Part shown: positions 1 through 9,486 of the stretch, one piece after another
How positions within the stretch are numbered: the first letter of the stretch is position 1
How the letters are laid out: every line of letters begins with the position of its first letter
Origin: Candidatus Nitrosymbiomonas proteolyticus
GTDB lineage: Bacteria; Armatimonadota; Fimbriimonadia; Fimbriimonadales; Fimbriimonadaceae
Length of the DNA: 64,000 bases
Assembly: GCA_017347465.1 (NCBI GenBank)
Contig: AP021858.1
Span: forward strand, 2,126,472-2,190,471
Direction: 5' to 3'
Position numbers and translations under genes: made by a program
Notes under the pieces: generated by a model
What the model saw: only the letters and a program-made list of their open reading frames with translations
What the model was told of the DNA's origin: nothing
Database searches by the model: none

Positions 1-3000
1 ATGCTTGCCGATCCTATCAATCCACTCTTTGTCAGCATGCCCGATGTCAATGCATCCTATACTACCCTTGTTATCACCCCCGTGAAGAAACATCCCTTTC
101 CTTCCGAAAGTATCGGTGTTCTTGCCTGGATGGATAGGAATAATGCGATCTCCCCAAGCGACAGGATCGAGTACTTCACCCATGCCGAATAGCCGACCAA
201 AGACGTTGTACTTTGAGGTAGTATATCGATCTTCATCGGGGTCCAGATAGTACTCTCCCTCGGGAATGGGACCGCGATCTTTCGTTACCTGATCCTCCCG
301 CCTGGAACCCGGAACCCCCGATACTCCATCGGTTATATCAACAAGCTTCCCATTGTCATCAAACCACTTGAGCTTCTTTCCATTGAAAACTAGAGTATGC
401 AAGCCATCAGAGTCTACTGCCATGCCCGGATTATTCTCACAATACCCATACCAGTTTCTCCCATCCTTCACTGGGTCACGGGTCAGGAACCTCCCCGTCG
501 AGGAATCGTAATATCTATGCCCCAGGAGCTTGAGGCCGGAGTCGGGGTCTTCTTGGTAACCCCAGGCCCCTGCGAAGCCAAAGGGGGTAGGCGTGCTACC
601 GGAGGAGTTCGTGAGGAGTCCGAAGGCGTCGTACTGCCGCGTGTCTGTGGTGCTTTGGTTCGTGTCGGTAAGGCGTTCGATCGTGCCCAATCGGTCGTGG
701 TGATAGAACTTGGTTACGCTCGACCTGCGTTCCGAAATTCCCGGCGTGTACACCGCTTCACCATCCGAGAGCACGGGGTCTGTCACATACGCCCCGTCTC
801 TGAGGTAGGTCCTGGTTCCGGTTGAATCCACCTTGCTCACCCTGGTATCGAGTCCATTGTACGCGAAAGTGTTCGTCGATTGGCTAGGATATGTGATCTG
901 CGTGATCCGGGATTCATAATCGTAGGCGAGCGTGGTCGTGTCGTTCCCGACGGTGACCGCCGTGGTCCTCCCCGCCGCGTCGTAGGTGAATGACTTCACC
1001 GTATTCCCGCCTTGGGTGATGCTGGTGAGCTTATCGGCATCGTCCACCACGTAGCTCTGCGTCGTGCCGTTCAGCGTCTTCGAGGTCCGGTTCCCGTTCG
1101 CATCATAGGTATAGCTCGCCGAATACCCGTTTCTGACCTCAGAAACCAACTGGTCGATGTCGTCGTATGCGTACTCCGTCGTCACCGAGTTCACGGTCTT
1201 TTCCACCAGGTTCCCCGCCGCGTCATATTCGTAGCTTTCCGACGAAATGGTCGAGTGCGCAGAGGTCTTGTGAGCGATGCTCGTGACCCGGTTCCTCACG
1301 TCGTATCCCGTGACCGTGTAGGCCCCGCTATCGAAGGTGCGCTGAGTCTCCCGCCCCCCGGCGTCATACGCAAAGGCCGTGACCTCTTCGAACGGGTTCT
1401 CCAGGCTCACCAGCCGCCCGGCGTCGTCGTAGGTGTACGTGGTCGCCCCCACCCCGTCCACGTCCATGCTCGTTCTTCGCCCGGCGCCATCGTAGGCGTA
1501 GGCGATCTCGCCTTCGGGGGTCTCCAGCAGCGTGAGCTGCGAAGCGGCGTCGTAGGTCCAGTTCGTCGTGCCCGTGGCGTCGGTCATCTGGGCGCGCCGC
1601 CCGGCGAAGTCGTAGCTGAAGGCCGTGTCGGTTCCGGTGGGGTAGTCGACCCCCGTCATGCGCCCCGCGTCGTCGTAGGCGTAAGAGACGGTCTGCGAAA
1701 GCGGGTTGGTGTAGGCCGACACCTGCCCGTTGCCGTTGTAGCTCCAGGTCTCGACCGAGCTGTCTGCCAGCGTGAGGGTGTAGACCTCGCCCCTTGCGGT
1801 GTAGGCGTAGTTGCGGGTCTTGCCGCGCCCGTTGGTGACGCTGGTGAGCCACCCGTTCGAGTTGTAGGCGTAGGTCTCAGACTCTTCCTCGGCGTTCGTG
1901 ACCTGGGTGAGCCGCCCCGCATCGTCGTAGGCATACGAGGTGACCTTGCCCCGCTCATTGGTGACGCTGGTGATCCTCCCCACCTCGTTGTAGGAGCGAA
2001 GAACCTCCTCCTCGTCGTCGTGGGTGATCACCGATAGCCGTCCCCACTCGTCGTAGGCAAACGACTCGGTGATGCCGTTCGGGTCCGTGACGCCCGTGAC
2101 CCACCCCAGGCCGTTGTAGGCGATCTCGGTCAGCCCGTCCTCTGGGTCGGTGATGTCTGTGAGGTTGCCGCTGGTGTCGTACTCCAGCGTGGTGGTCTCT
2201 TCCTCGCCGTTGGTGGTGCTCAGAACCTGGCCGTACGAGTCGTAGGTGTTGGTTTGGACGGCGCGCTCCAACGGGTCCGTGACGGTCTCCAGGTTCCCGT
2301 AGGCGTCGTAGTCATAGGCGGTGAGGTTCTCCAGCGGGTCCTCGGCGGTGAGCAGGTCGTTGGCGGTGCTGTAGGTGAAGGTCCAGGTCTTGGAGAGCGG
2401 GTTGGTGACCGTCAGCACGTTGCCCCTGGAGTCATAGGTATAGCTCCAGGATTCGCCCCGGCGGTCGGTCTTGCCCGTGACCTGGTTGCTGCCGTTGTAG
2501 GAGTAGCTTTCGCTGAAGGACGCCTGGTCGGTGATGCTGACGAGCTTGCCCGAGGAGTAGTTGTGAACGATCGTCTGGCTGCCGGGCAGGGTGATCGTGG
2601 TGGCGCTGGCGGTGTAGGTATAGCCGGTGGTGTGGCTGAGCGGGTTGGTGGCGCTTGCCAGGCTCCCGTCGGAGTTGTAGCTGTAGTCCCACTCCTTGCC
2701 GCGCCGGTCGGTGTGGGTGGTGATCCGGTGAGAGGCGTCGTATTCGAACGCGTCGGTATAGGTCGTCTGGTCGAGGTCCGGCCACTCCACGGCGTCGAGT
2801 TCATCCGTCTGGGAGTTGAGGTCGAAGGTCCAGACCCTGCCCAAAGGGTCCTCGACGGAGGTGAAGTTGTTATTCTGATCGAGCGAGATCGTGAGGCTGC
2901 GCCCGCTGGGGCCGGTGACCTCGGTGACGTAGTTGTACTGGTTGAGCGTCAGGGTGACCGTGTTGCCGTTGCGGTCCTCGATCTCCTGGCAGAACCCGTC

Positions 3001-3798
3001 GCCGTTGAACCGGTACTCGGTCTGGTCCTTTTGGGTCAGGGTCCAGGTGCCGTCGGTGTGCTTGACGAGCTTATCGTAGATGCCCGCGGGCGGGTCGTAG
3101 TCGGTGTCGAAAGCCGCCGAAGGGAAAGCGAGCGAGGCAAAGAGCTTCGAAAGGTCCCAAACCTCTCCGCCTCCCCCGCCCATCGACTGCGAGAACGGGA
3201 TCGCCGTGCCGTCGCCCCAGTGAACGATCGCGGTGCCCATGGACTCGTAGATGTAGATGTCATAGGTCCAGGTCCAGCCGTGGCCGAGTTCGTCGTTGTA
3301 GTCCGACTGGCTGTTGTGAAACAGCGTGAAATCCACGGCCATGCCGCCCCGGTCCTCCCAGGACACCAGGGGAACCCGGGTGAGCTTGTTGCCGTTGCCG
3401 CTGTTGACCTGTCCGCCGGGGGAGTTGACCTGTCCCTCCCAGGGCAATCCCGCTCCTGGGGCCTCTTCGCAGGCGAGCGTGTGGGTGGGAGGCGGTAGCG
3501 CGCCGCTTGTGGAGGCCAGGAGCCTTGCCATGCGGCTCTGCGCTGCGGCGGCCTTGGTGCGGGCGTTCCAGAGCCCCCCGCGAGTGGCCGGATCGCGGCT
3601 GGGGTTCACCCCCCGGTAGGCAGGGAGTGGCCGGTCGGTGAAAGGACCCACCCTGCCTTGAAACGCGCGCTGTGCAAAATCCGCCGCCGCCAGAAGAGCG
3701 CCGTTGAACCCGGCCGAGCCCGAACTGTAGGCAAGGCTCAAAACGAGCGTGATCGAGACGAGCCTGCCGAAAACCCCCTTCCGCGCACGCCCCCTCAT
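1..3798 (-). CDS. RHS/YD-repeat secreted protein with C-terminal Tlde1-like (DUF2778) domain, partial
   Basis: The minus-strand frame is open for 1266 codons from ATG 3798 to the window edge, so the stop lies outside. A signal-like N-terminus (MRGRARKGVFGRLVSITLVL) is followed by about 300 residues of RHS N-terminal sequence. From about residue 370 to 1080 there are many YD repeats (YAYDDAGRL, YTYDANGNR). The RHS core end is at 1087-1125 (GHRYYDSSTGRFLTRD, then YGYCENNP). The tail from about 1133 (LVFNGKKLKWF, GPIPEGEYYLD at 1176, then His1239 in LHGG and Cys1249 in GSIGCID) resembles the DUF2778/Tlde1 family, whose known members attack peptidoglycan through a Cys/His site. The tail is AT-richer than the repeats, as expected for a swapped toxin tip. 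Toxic activity is inferred, and any immunity gene would lie beyond position 1. The promoter supports ATG 3798 as start, not the ATG at 3819. Confidence 0.88.
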   Translation of the reverse strand, partial: MRGRARKGVFGRLVSITLVLSLAYSSGSAGFNGALLAAADFAQRAFQGRVGPFTDRPLPAYRGVNPSRDPATRGGLWNARTKAAAAQSRMARLLASTSGALPPPTHTLACEEAPGAGLPWEGQVNSPGGQVNSGNGNKLTRVPLVSWEDRGGMAVDFTLFHNSQSDYNDELGHGWTWTYDIYIYESMGTAIVHWGDGTAIPFSQSMGGGGGEVWDLSKLFASLAFPSAAFDTDYDPPAGIYDKLVKHTDGTWTLTQKDQTEYRFNGDGFCQEIEDRNGNTVTLTLNQYNYVTEVTGPSGRSLTISLDQNNNFTSVEDPLGRVWTFDLNSQTDELDAVEWPDLDQTTYTDAFEYDASHRITTHTDRRGKEWDYSYNSDGSLASATNPLSHTTGYTYTASATTITLPGSQTIVHNYSSGKLVSITDQASFSESYSYNGSNQVTGKTDRRGESWSYTYDSRGNVLTVTNPLSKTWTFTYSTANDLLTAEDPLENLTAYDYDAYGNLETVTDPLERAVQTNTYDSYGQVLSTTNGEEETTTLEYDTSGNLTDITDPEDGLTEIAYNGLGWVTGVTDPNGITESFAYDEWGRLSVITHDDEEEVLRSYNEVGRITSVTNERGKVTSYAYDDAGRLTQVTNAEEESETYAYNSNGWLTSVTNGRGKTRNYAYTARGEVYTLTLADSSVETWSYNGNGQVSAYTNPLSQTVSYAYDDAGRMTGVDYPTGTDTAFSYDFAGRRAQMTDATGTTNWTYDAASQLTLLETPEGEIAYAYDGAGRRTSMDVDGVGATTYTYDDAGRLVSLENPFEEVTAFAYDAGGRETQRTFDSGAYTVTGYDVRNRVTSIAHKTSAHSTISSESYEYDAAGNLVEKTVNSVTTEYAYDDIDQLVSEVRNGYSASYTYDANGNRTSKTLNGTTQSYVVDDADKLTSITQGGNTVKSFTYDAAGRTTAVTVGNDTTTLAYDYESRITQITYPSQSTNTFAYNGLDTRVSKVDSTGTRTYLRDGAYVTDPVLSDGEAVYTPGISERRSSVTKFYHHDRLGTIERLTDTNQSTTDTRQYDAFGLLTNSSGSTPTPFGFAGAWGYQEDPDSGLKLLGHRYYDSSTGRFLTRDPVKDGRNWYGYCENNPGMAVDSDGLHTLVFNGKKLKWFDDNGKLVDITDGVSGVPGSRREDQVTKDRGPIPEGEYYLDPDEDRYTTSKYNVFGRLFGMGEVLDPVAWGDRIIPIHPGKNTDTFGRKGMFLHGGDNKGSIGCIDIGHADKEWIDRIGKH

Positions 3799-3805
3799 GC
3801 CCTTA

Positions 3806-3834
3806 CTTATACAACACATTCCGCCAAACGTCAA
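3806..3834 (-). promoter_or_regulatory. Sigma-70-type promoter of the RHS gene, apparently leaderless
   Basis: Read on the minus strand, TTGACG (3834-3829) and TATAAG (3811-3806) are separated by exactly 17 bases. The -10 box ends seven bases before ATG 3798, so transcription would begin at or within a base or two of the start codon. There is no ribosome-binding site before this ATG. The remaining gap to position 4110 shows no other feature I can support. Confidence 0.6.
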
Positions 3835-4110
3835 GACCAAAGTTGGGAGCGCTTTTTTGGGGGAGTGCCTCTTGTGATCCCGGCAAGAACGCCATGCAGT
3901 AGTCGCTCGGAGAGCCTGTGTCGGTGTGTTTCAGTCCGTCGGGCGGCCGGGAAGGGGGCGCTAGGCGTTGTCCTTTGTTGTGATTTGGAGGCCCTTTGGA
4001 CCGAGGACCAGCGTAGCGATGGGATCGAGAAGCATGCCTTTACAAGAAGTCGAGGATAGGATCTCGCGGTCTTTCAGGTCGCTACGGGAGGTCGCAGAAT
4101 CTTCGCCCCC

Positions 4111-5547
4111 TCACTTGGGCGAGGATAGGAGGTAATCGAGCACGTCGTTCGCGGAGTACGAATCTCTGCCGGGCGGGAGGAGCAAGTGAACGTTCACCAC
4201 ATCGTCGCCGCTTGTGACGATCGCGGGCTCGGCCACCCCTTTGCGAACCTGGCCCATGCCAACCGTCGCGATCAAGCCGTTGCAGATGCACTTTCGGCCG
4301 ACGGTGTCCTCGATCTTGCCGCCCTTCTTAAGGTAGTCCTCGATCGGTTCAGCGGGGCACCGATATCCGACCTTGCCATCGGCGGTTCGGTAAGGTTGCC
4401 GGAGGTACCCGAGATCGCAAATGCGAGTGCGCGTCTCGTAGGTCGCCGGCTCGGAAACCGTTCCCGGCAGCTGGACCACCTTGAACGGAAATCCAGTCGG
4501 CGAAGCCAGCGCGTCGGTTCGCACGCACGCTGTGCCTGCGGCGCTTCGCTCCAAGACGGCCTTCTTGATCTCTGGCGCGATTCCCGACTCCTCGCAAAAG
4601 GCGAACAAGGTGCCGACCTGGACTCCCGTTGCGCCGGCCGCAACGGCTTGCTGAAGGCCTTCGGGGCACCCATACGAACCCGCCAGCCAAAACGGCACGC
4701 CCAGTTGCCGGATGGCGTCCAGGTCGGGGGCGTCCTTCGGGCCGTATATCGGCTGGGAGTGCTCGTCGAAGAAGGGAGTCCCACGAGGCGGGGCGTTGTG
4801 CCCTCCGGCGGTCGGACCCTCGACGATCAGACCATCAACGGGCGGCGTACATTTCCGCACCAACGTCAGCGCGAGCGCGGTCGAAGAGACGATGGCCAAG
4901 AACTTCGGCCTTGCGAGGCTGGTGACTCCTGCGGGCTGGAATTCCCCCGGATCAAAGGTGGAGTAGAACTCCTCGTTGGCTGCGGCGTCCGCCACGTCGA
5001 TTCTGAGGCGCGTCCGCTCGAACCGGGCGAGCGAGTCGAGAGCCCCTGGAATCTGGCGGGGGATGCCCGCGCCCATCAGCACGTAATCGACGCCCGCGAG
5101 CATAGCGCCGAACAGCGAGGGCAAGGTAGGAAGCTGAATCTTCTCCAAAAGATTGATCCCCACCGCGCCTGCGTGGCCGCGCTTGGCGAGGTAGACCTCG
5201 ACGAAGTTCGCAAGAACGGTCAATTCGGAAAGGGCGCTCGAAAACCGGATCGTGGGGATCGGTTTGGACTTGAACGCGTCGCGCGGTTTCTTTTCCTCCG
5301 AACTGAAGTAGCGGGCCCAAACCCGTTCGGCGATTTCGGGAATGGGGAAGGCGTCGAAGGCCGCGCGAAGGTGTCCGCCGACATCGCCCATCTGGAGCCT
5401 GCGGGCCAAAATGGTGTCTGCGCCAGTGCCGGAAACGACGCCCAACTGCCCCCGCATCGAAACCGCACGCGCCAGCCGCCAACTCGAAACGGCAGCCCCC
5501 ATCCCACCTTGAATCACGATTGGAAGGGGCGTCGTCACTTGGAGCAT
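4111..5547 (-). CDS. Nitronate monooxygenase-like FMN-dependent TIM-barrel oxidoreductase
   Basis: 478 residues from ATG 5547. The fold markers of the 2-nitropropane dioxygenase/FabK/PfaD superfamily are visible: IVIQGGMGAAVSSW at the N-terminus, VDGLIVEGPTAGGHN (the His in the usual active-site position), and AAGATGVQVGTLFAFCEESG in the phosphate-binding half. Members oxidise alkyl nitronates or act as flavin enoyl reductases; the length, over 450, fits the longer PfaD-like branch better than the roughly 350-residue nitronate enzymes, so the substrate is uncertain. A TTG codon at 5592 would add 15 residues, but the ATG is preceded at six bases by CATAAT, a plausible -10 of a leaderless transcript, so I prefer 5547. 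It is a single gene with no obvious operon partner. Confidence 0.8.
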   Translation of the reverse strand: MLQVTTPLPIVIQGGMGAAVSSWRLARAVSMRGQLGVVSGTGADTILARRLQMGDVGGHLRAAFDAFPIPEIAERVWARYFSSEEKKPRDAFKSKPIPTIRFSSALSELTVLANFVEVYLAKRGHAGAVGINLLEKIQLPTLPSLFGAMLAGVDYVLMGAGIPRQIPGALDSLARFERTRLRIDVADAAANEEFYSTFDPGEFQPAGVTSLARPKFLAIVSSTALALTLVRKCTPPVDGLIVEGPTAGGHNAPPRGTPFFDEHSQPIYGPKDAPDLDAIRQLGVPFWLAGSYGCPEGLQQAVAAGATGVQVGTLFAFCEESGIAPEIKKAVLERSAAGTACVRTDALASPTGFPFKVVQLPGTVSEPATYETRTRICDLGYLRQPYRTADGKVGYRCPAEPIEDYLKKGGKIEDTVGRKCICNGLIATVGMGQVRKGVAEPAIVTSGDDVVNVHLLLPPGRDSYSANDVLDYLLSSPK

Positions 5548-5666
5548 CGAACCATTATGGTACCTACCAACCGGAGGGAACTGCGTCGGCAAACCTCAAT
5601 TCTCGCTGAGGGTTCGTTTTTCGAGAAGGCGGGGTGATGCGGGCGGAGTGAGATGCGGGCAACGTG

Positions 5667-6920
5667 TCACGGGCCCAATTGCGACTTCACGTCCTGAATC
5701 TTGCGGACCAGCTTTTCCATGTGCCCCGAAAGGGACTTCACCGCCGCCAAATAGCCGTCCGCGTTCTTATTGTTCTGCGTCAATCGGAGGTAGCTGCGCC
5801 AAAACGTCTCGACATCGAGCCCGAAGTCCAAGACCGCTTTCGTCCCCGAAATTACCTTGCCGTACACCCCGGCGTATCGGATCGCCTGTTGGACTTCAGG
5901 GCGGCCGAAGGCGAAGGCGGCGCTGTTCATCGCTGTATCGATCACCTTTTCGTGGGTCGGAACGTCCGACGCCGCAGTATCCAAGGTCTCCACTGCCAGC
6001 TTCTTGGCCTTGAGGGCCTCGATGATCCTAGCGTCCCACTTGAGTTCGCCGATCTGGCGCGTACGCTCGGCCGCACGCACCTTCTTGCCCATTCGGCTCG
6101 TCGCTTTGGCGATGGCGTCCAGGCGTGCCTTGTGCGCAAGTTCGAGGGAGGAGATCGCGCCGTCGAGGGCCGCGACGCAGGTCTTCTTGGCTGAGGACCA
6201 GAGCGCGCCTACTGCGGCCGCCCTCCAACGAGCGGACTCCTTGTTCCCCTCCACGATTGACTTCTGAAGGGACCGGAGCGCCTCCTGAGTCCTTTGGACT
6301 TCGCCGCGCAAGGCATCGAGCTGGTCCTGGAGCCTCCGTCGCTCTTCTCGAACCTCTCGTATGCTGGTCGTCGCTTCTTCGATCAGCGTTGCGAGGTCGC
6401 CAACCCCCTCGTCGAACAATTCGACACGCTCATCCCAGTCCAGGATCGTGCCGGAAAGCGTGCGTCGCCACTCGATCAGTTCGCGCATCCGAGCGTCGAT
6501 GCGATCGGCCCATGCGTTGACGTTGATGAGCTCCTGACAAGGGCACTGGTGCGGCCCCCGGCTTTCGTGAGCTCGCCCGGCGGCCACCTGGCGGTCCGCT
6601 TCGGCGTTGTGTTCGACGACGGCGCGGCCTTCTTCGGCGACCTCGGCCATCAACGCCTTCCGGTCCGCTTCCAGTTGGCCGGCCTCCTCGAACAGTTCTT
6701 TCCAGGTCGCGCTGATGAGTTCGCCCAAGCCCGCAGGCGTGTCGGAACCGCCCTTGATCGCGAGCCAGTCTCGGGACGCTTGGACCCAGGCGGGTCTGGC
6801 GTCGGGCGCTTGGTCTCGTCGGGCGGCGGCTTCCCATTCAGTCTGCGCGAGTCCGAAAGCGGTGCAGCCGACGACGGCTAGGTACGCAGCGACTCGGAAC
6901 CGCAAGAGGCGCCCGTTCAT
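5667..6920 (-). CDS. Secreted coiled-coil protein, unknown function
   Basis: 417 residues from ATG 6920, which gives a clean signal peptide (RFRVAAYLAVVGCTAFGLAQ). The mature protein is strongly charged and mostly helical. The stretch from about residue 180 to 230 (EEATTSIREVREERRRLQDQ, then LDALRGEVQRTQEALRSLQK) is a clear coiled coil. A CPC motif near residue 125 (HQCPCQE) is the only cysteine cluster. No enzymatic motif was recognised. It starts 35 bases after the end of the upstream SARP/TPR regulator on the same strand, so the two are probably co-transcribed. Confidence 0.72.
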   Translation of the reverse strand: MNGRLLRFRVAAYLAVVGCTAFGLAQTEWEAAARRDQAPDARPAWVQASRDWLAIKGGSDTPAGLGELISATWKELFEEAGQLEADRKALMAEVAEEGRAVVEHNAEADRQVAAGRAHESRGPHQCPCQELINVNAWADRIDARMRELIEWRRTLSGTILDWDERVELFDEGVGDLATLIEEATTSIREVREERRRLQDQLDALRGEVQRTQEALRSLQKSIVEGNKESARWRAAAVGALWSSAKKTCVAALDGAISSLELAHKARLDAIAKATSRMGKKVRAAERTRQIGELKWDARIIEALKAKKLAVETLDTAASDVPTHEKVIDTAMNSAAFAFGRPEVQQAIRYAGVYGKVISGTKAVLDFGLDVETFWRSYLRLTQNNKNADGYLAAVKSLSGHMEKLVRKIQDVKSQLGP

Positions 6921-6955
6921 ATTTGTAAGGACGCGCAATGGTCGGCAACGTGCTA

Positions 6956-8395
6956 CTAATTCGGAGGATCCCATGTCGATTCGCCTGCCTTCGTTTTATC
7001 GGCAGATTCAGATTGAACAAGGAGGTGGTCCACATAGGGACTTTGTTGCCCGCTCCAGCGGTCTTCGCCAAACGTGATTCTACGCTTCATCGCCAGCAGC
7101 CTCGGCGTCGGGCGACATCCGAGTTGCCGACGGGACAAACTCGCAGATTGCCATGTCGAGGCCGCGCCGCTCAGATCTCCTGCCGCAAGGCGGCTTAAGG
7201 CCAACGCTTCAGAAAAGTAGAGCGCGTGCAATGTCCAACCTTTCTCCTGGTAGCGGGCCCGCTCTTTGAGGAGCGTCCGAACGGAGTCTTCGGGCGAAAC
7301 GGAACGTAGCTGGATTGCCAGGGCCAGCGTCAGGTTAGCCCTCGGAGGGGCGTCGAGGCCTGGCAGCAGGAGAGCCTCAGCTTGGCCGAGCGCTCGTTCA
7401 AAAAAGCCGTCGTCCCCGGCCTCCGCCGCCAACACGGCAGAGTTCGACCAAAAGTGCAATCGGTCGAGCCGAGGGTCGCCCTTACTCGGTCCCTCCATCG
7501 ACTTGGCCAATTCAAGGGCTTGACCGATCTCCCCCGTGTTCCAATGGTAGGCCACCATGCCGTTTTGAACCAGCATCCGATGCCGATGAAGTTCTGGCTG
7601 GAGGAAGCTCACAATGCCGCGCCCAGTCTCAAGGTCGCCGGACTCCAATGCAAGGAACAGCCCCCAGACGTTCGCACGCACGATGTCGCGATGGCGCCGC
7701 GCATGGGTGGCGATGCGAAGGCCCCGTTGGATCGCCCGCCTAGCCTCGCCGAACTCTCCCGATTGCATGTGAACCGTGGCGTCGAGTTCGCAATGCTCAA
7801 AGGCAAGCGGGTCCCGTCGGGAATGCGGTTTCGTAAGCGAAAGCAACTCGCGGCATTGGCGAAGGGGAAGGGACTGCGTGAACGACCGCGCCCCAAGGAG
7901 CACCGCCCGAGCGCTGTCGATGTCGAGGCCCGCGGTGTACCGGACCGTATCTGCAAAGCCGTCAAGCGGCCGACTCTCGTCGAAGGGCACTGGGTTCGGT
8001 GCTAAGTCGATGCGCTTGAAAAAGGGGTGATCGTACGCGCTTCCCGCCCCCAGTCTGCTTTCCGCGACCGGATCGAGAAGCCAAGTGCCTCGCGCAGCGA
8101 TCGTCTTCGCCGTGATGCTCAGAACACCGTCTCCGAGCCAATATCTCAGCCTCCTAAGCGTCTGGCGAAGCGCTGTCCGGGAGGAGATGGGGTCGGCGAA
8201 AGGATAGACTTCTCGGGCCAAACCGGCCCTCTCCCGCGCAAGCTGGGGTGTTCGAGCGAGGCAGAGCGCAAGGGCGGCGACGCTCGCGTTCGGCGCAGGA
8301 CCGCGAGATCGGCCCGCTACGGTCGCGTGAAGTTCAGCGCCTAGCCGGAGCCGAACGGTCGAACCCGTAATTTTCCTAGGAGTGTCTTGCCGCAT
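6956..8395 (-). CDS. SARP-like transcriptional regulator with TPR region
   Basis: 479 residues from ATG 8395, preceded by AGAGG nine bases upstream. Residues about 10-110 look like the winged-helix domain of AfsR/SARP regulators (RLRLGAELHATVAGR, then SSRTALRQTLRRLRYWLGDG). The rest is helical repeat sequence of the bacterial transcriptional-activator/TPR kind (FGEARRAIQRGLRIATHARR, IGQALELAKSM). There is no NTPase domain. Such proteins bind direct repeats upstream of their targets. The gene is divergent from the PEP-CTERM lectin gene at 8494, and the shared upstream region has an inverted repeat, so regulation of itself or of the exoprotein is plausible but not shown. Confidence 0.68.
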   Translation of the reverse strand: MRQDTPRKITGSTVRLRLGAELHATVAGRSRGPAPNASVAALALCLARTPQLARERAGLAREVYPFADPISSRTALRQTLRRLRYWLGDGVLSITAKTIAARGTWLLDPVAESRLGAGSAYDHPFFKRIDLAPNPVPFDESRPLDGFADTVRYTAGLDIDSARAVLLGARSFTQSLPLRQCRELLSLTKPHSRRDPLAFEHCELDATVHMQSGEFGEARRAIQRGLRIATHARRHRDIVRANVWGLFLALESGDLETGRGIVSFLQPELHRHRMLVQNGMVAYHWNTGEIGQALELAKSMEGPSKGDPRLDRLHFWSNSAVLAAEAGDDGFFERALGQAEALLLPGLDAPPRANLTLALAIQLRSVSPEDSVRTLLKERARYQEKGWTLHALYFSEALALSRLAAGDLSGAASTWQSASLSRRQLGCRPTPRLLAMKRRITFGEDRWSGQQSPYVDHLLVQSESADKTKAGESTWDPPN

Positions 8396-8415
8396 CGTCA
8401 AACGCCTCTTCTGTC

Positions 8416-8445
8416 ACGTTATCGTCACGGTGTCTATTGTAACGT
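8416..8445. promoter_or_regulatory. Divergent promoter region with inverted repeat ACGTTA...TAACGT
   Basis: ACGTTA at 8416-8421 and TAACGT at 8440-8445 form an inverted repeat. Two GTCACG direct repeats lie inside and just before it (8413 and 8424). It sits between the SARP/TPR gene and the lectin-like gene, where an operator would be expected. No biochemical support is visible. Confidence 0.35.
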
Positions 8446-8493
8446 AGGTCATGAATGCAAGACCTGCTTGCGATTCGAAAAAGAAGTCAACAG

Positions 8494-9093
8494 ATGAAAT
8501 ACATACATGCTATGGCGGCGTCCGCACTACTGGCCGGCGTCTGTGCCTCGGCATCCGCGCAGTGGTCGACGTTTGCCGGCACGGGCCACTACTACGGGGT
8601 CTTCCTGATCGAGGGCGGCGACCATTCGTGGTCGGCCGCACGCGCTCAGGCGCAGGCCAAAATCGCCCCGAATGGGCAGACGGGCGACCTTGCGACGCTC
8701 ACGAGCGCGGACGAAAACGCGTTTGTGTTCGCCCTAGCGGATTTCCCGCAATTCTGGGCTATGGATGGGGCAGGGAACAATGAAGGCCACTATCTTGGCG
8801 GCTTCCAGCCAGAGGGTTCCCCCGAGCCCGCCGGAGGCTGGCAATGGGTGACCAGCGAAGCGTGGTCGTACACTTCTTGGATGTCCGGGGAGCCGAACAA
8901 CTCGGGAGGCGAAGAGGACTTTCTGTGCTACTTCGGGATCGGCGGCGCGAGGACGGACCGCTGGAACGACGTTGGAGACGGTGCTTCGGCGGTTCATACG
9001 GCGTACGTCGTCGAGGTCGTTCCGGAGCCGGCTACCGCAGCAGTCCTCGGCTTGGGCTTTATTGCCGCTGCCCGAAGAAGAAAGGGGGCTTAG
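8494..9093 (+). CDS. Secreted C-type-lectin-like protein with PEP-CTERM sorting tail
   Basis: 199 residues from ATG 8494 (MKYIHAMAASALLAGVCASA), a signal peptide; an upstream in-frame codon at 8455 would spoil it. The body resembles a C-type lectin fold: WSAARAQAQ, GDLATLTSADENAFV, GGFQPEG, GWQWVTSEAWSYTSW, GEPNNSGGEEDFL and RWNDV are the usual order of motifs. The end VPEPATAAVLGLGFIAAARR is a PEP-CTERM signal: PEP, a hydrophobic stretch, then basic residues. These tails are processed by exosortase/archaeosortase-like enzymes, which are not in this window. It is closely related to the lectin domain at 10666-11220. A hairpin terminator follows the stop. Confidence 0.85.
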   Translation: MKYIHAMAASALLAGVCASASAQWSTFAGTGHYYGVFLIEGGDHSWSAARAQAQAKIAPNGQTGDLATLTSADENAFVFALADFPQFWAMDGAGNNEGHYLGGFQPEGSPEPAGGWQWVTSEAWSYTSWMSGEPNNSGGEEDFLCYFGIGGARTDRWNDVGDGASAVHTAYVVEVVPEPATAAVLGLGFIAAARRRKGA

Positions 9094-9109
9094 GAAAGGG
9101 GAACAATGC

Positions 9110-9141
9110 GCCGCTCGCCCGGCGTCTCGTCGGGCGGCGGC
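9110..9141 (+). terminator. Rho-independent-type terminator after the lectin gene
   Basis: GCCGCTCGCCCG at 9110-9121 pairs with CGGGCGGCGGC at 9131-9141, with one bulge and a short loop. A modest pyrimidine-rich tract follows (CTACTTTTG). An almost identical hairpin follows the next exoprotein gene at 11233. Confidence 0.7.
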
Positions 9142-9486
9142 CACTACTTTTGTGGGCTTTCGGTCCCTCGAATATCGAGGGAGTGAAGGCCTATTTCAGG
9201 TTGTGCGCCCCCTCGCTCGCCTGAGGCGCGTACATCTGGGAGTTGCTCCACCATCAGCCCACCGCAGAGGTTTTGGCGGCGGGCGCTTTCTCTTGCGACA
9301 ACCTACTAGAAGCTCTGCTTGGCTCGGCCCAATTGGACGGCGTGTCGCACTTTGCGATGATCAGGGAGGATCCGCCCCCGGCGATCGCCCGTGAGGGGTT
9401 TCGTGCGTGATTTGCGACTTTAGGTTTGATGGCGAAGACCCTCGCATATTTTGGGGTCGAATTTCTCGCCTCGAAAGGAGCAAATC
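9142..9486. other. Intergenic stretch with a short palindrome
   Basis: About 345 bases without a supportable gene. CCCTCGA/TCGAGGG with a three-base loop lies at 9165-9181. The tail end carries the AAAGGAG ribosome-binding site of the following gene at about 9474. No promoter stands out with confidence. Confidence 0.5.

Noticed and set aside
397-3498. Plus-strand frames of up to 414 codons across the RHS gene.
   Set aside because: They are antisense frames of a GC-rich repeat gene; the minus strand has continuous RHS and DUF2778 homology.
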